Made by a program: the position numbers and the translations under genes. A stretch of DNA of 5,848 nucleotides from the NCBI GenBank assembly GCA_964413525.1, contig CAYPTI010000113.1:1-5848 (forward strand), in the 5' to 3' direction. A model generated the notes under the pieces. The model was given only the letters and a program-made list of their open reading frames with translations, made no database searches and was not told the origin of the DNA. This DNA is from CAYPTI01 sp964413525 [NCBI: uncultured bacterium] (GTDB lineage Bacteria; T1Sed10-126). Below, piece by piece: positions 5,113 through 5,848 of this stretch. Position 1 is the stretch's first letter; each line of letters opens with the position of its first letter.

Positions 5113-5848
5113 TCAATCCGTTTGTTGTTCCCGATTCTCCCACTCATAAACGATGTTCACCGTGGTTAAACTCCGTGTGGCCACGGTCCGTTCCTCACGT
5201 TCATAATACGTCGTGTAGCTGTACTGGAGGTCCACCCATCCCAGAAGATCCACGGTAACGCGCCCGTCCCATCGCAGGGTGTAGTCCTGGACGTCCTCGG
5301 TGGGGGTGAACAGTTCCAGTTCGGTCGAATAACGGACCCCCTCGCGGATTTCCACCTCGTACTCCCCGTAGAATTCATAGAAGGAATCCCATTCGGAGTC
5401 CTCGGGCGGTGCCCCGGGAAGGGTATTCCAGCGGCGGTTTGCCCGCAGACCGAGCAGCGTTTCCAACACCCCCCAGCGCTCCGAATCCAGCCAGTAGCGG
5501 CCCAGGCCGGCTGAAAAATCCCCCCGGGTGGGCTGGTTGAAGTTGTCGATGTTGGTGCGTCCCCGTGCCCGTCCGTAGTAATGGGTTCGTGAGCCGGGCC
5601 AGACTTCCCATCGGATCAGGCTGCTGACGTCGATTTCGTCGTCGATAATGTCCCCGTCGGATCGTCCGTGCGAGACGTTAAATCGGTGATCCTCCTCCCA
5701 GCGTCCGAGGTGGCGCTGGAGCCGGCTCCGGAGACGGGCCAGCCAGTCGGTGCTTCGTTCCGCGTCCCCGATGCCGCTGACCCCGGGGTAGACGTCCGCG
5801 TGGGATTGCCTGGAGAGGGACAGGTTGAAGGCAAACCGGGCGTCCGCG
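5113..5848 (-). CDS. DUF481-like outer-membrane beta-barrel protein (5' end beyond window)
   Basis: One uninterrupted frame runs on the - strand from the right edge to a TGA at 5113-5115, giving the C-terminal 244 residues; the true start and any signal peptide lie outside the window. The fragment is a succession of short amphipathic beta strands with alternating hydrophobic/aromatic and polar residues, separated by acidic loops. Examples are FSAGLGRYWL (111-120), VRYSTELELFTPTEDVQDYTLRW (from 171), VDLQYSYTTYY (205-215) and the final LTTVNIVYEW (227-236). This arrangement, including the ELELF...DDYxLR-like element before the last hairpin, resembles the DUF481 (YdiY-type, 'salt-induced outer membrane protein') family. 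An eight-residue polar tail follows the last strand in place of a terminal Phe. Function is unknown. It converges on the suf operon and is probably unrelated to it. Other porin-like families are possible. Confidence 0.65.
   Translation of the reverse strand, partial: ADARFAFNLSLSRQSHADVYPGVSGIGDAERSTDWLARLRSRLQRHLGRWEEDHRFNVSHGRSDGDIIDDEIDVSSLIRWEVWPGSRTHYYGRARGRTNIDNFNQPTRGDFSAGLGRYWLDSERWGVLETLLGLRANRRWNTLPGAPPEDSEWDSFYEFYGEYEVEIREGVRYSTELELFTPTEDVQDYTLRWDGRVTVDLLGWVDLQYSYTTYYEREERTVATRSLTTVNIVYEWENREQQTD

Noticed and set aside
5034-5258. Small + strand frame of 74 codons downstream of sufU
   Set aside because: No ribosome binding site, no motif, and it overlaps the convincing - strand barrel gene.
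5375-5834. Short - strand frames and a GTG at 5469 as separate genes
   Set aside because: The barrel frame is continuous from the window edge to 5113. The GTG at 5469 is internal (Val127 of the fragment), and the other two frames are shadows.

Overview
The window is a GC-rich bacterial chromosomal segment holding most of a SUF iron-sulfur cluster assembly operon on the + strand, followed by a convergent outer-membrane protein gene on the - strand. The order is sufC (3' end only), sufB, sufD, sufS, sufU, then a short convergent spacer, then the C-terminal part of a DUF481-like beta-barrel gene that runs off the right edge.

SufS takes sulfur from cysteine as a persulfide. SufU, a zinc-containing transfer protein and not SufE, accepts it and passes it to the SufB-SufC-SufD scaffold, where the SufC ATPase drives cluster assembly at the SufB/SufD interface. 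All catalytic residues I could look for are present: Cys377 and Glu406 in SufB, His389 in SufD, Lys225 and Cys363 in SufS, and Cys38/Asp40/Cys65/Cys129 in SufU. The downstream half is tightly coupled: sufD and sufS overlap by 8 bases, and sufS and sufU by 14. sufC-sufB has a 64-base gap. sufB-sufD is the exception, with a 200-base non-coding gap containing several inverted repeats, the clearest being a 25-base near-perfect dyad. That gap is the least explained part of the window.

The lineage is uncertain. The beta-barrel gene points to an outer membrane (diderm). SufU-type operons are best known from Firmicutes and Actinobacteria but also occur in some diderm phyla. The proteins are strikingly acidic (SufB 87 Asp+Glu against 47 Lys+Arg; SufU 36 against 14), which suggests a halophilic or haloalkaliphilic lifestyle. 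High use of CGG, GGG and GAC/GAG codons fits a high-GC genome and looks uniform across the window, so I see no sign of recent transfer.

I see no mobile element, CRISPR array, tRNA or rRNA, and no evidence of an entirely new system. The contents are a recognisable housekeeping pathway with some unusual regulatory architecture and a few unusual residues in SufD.
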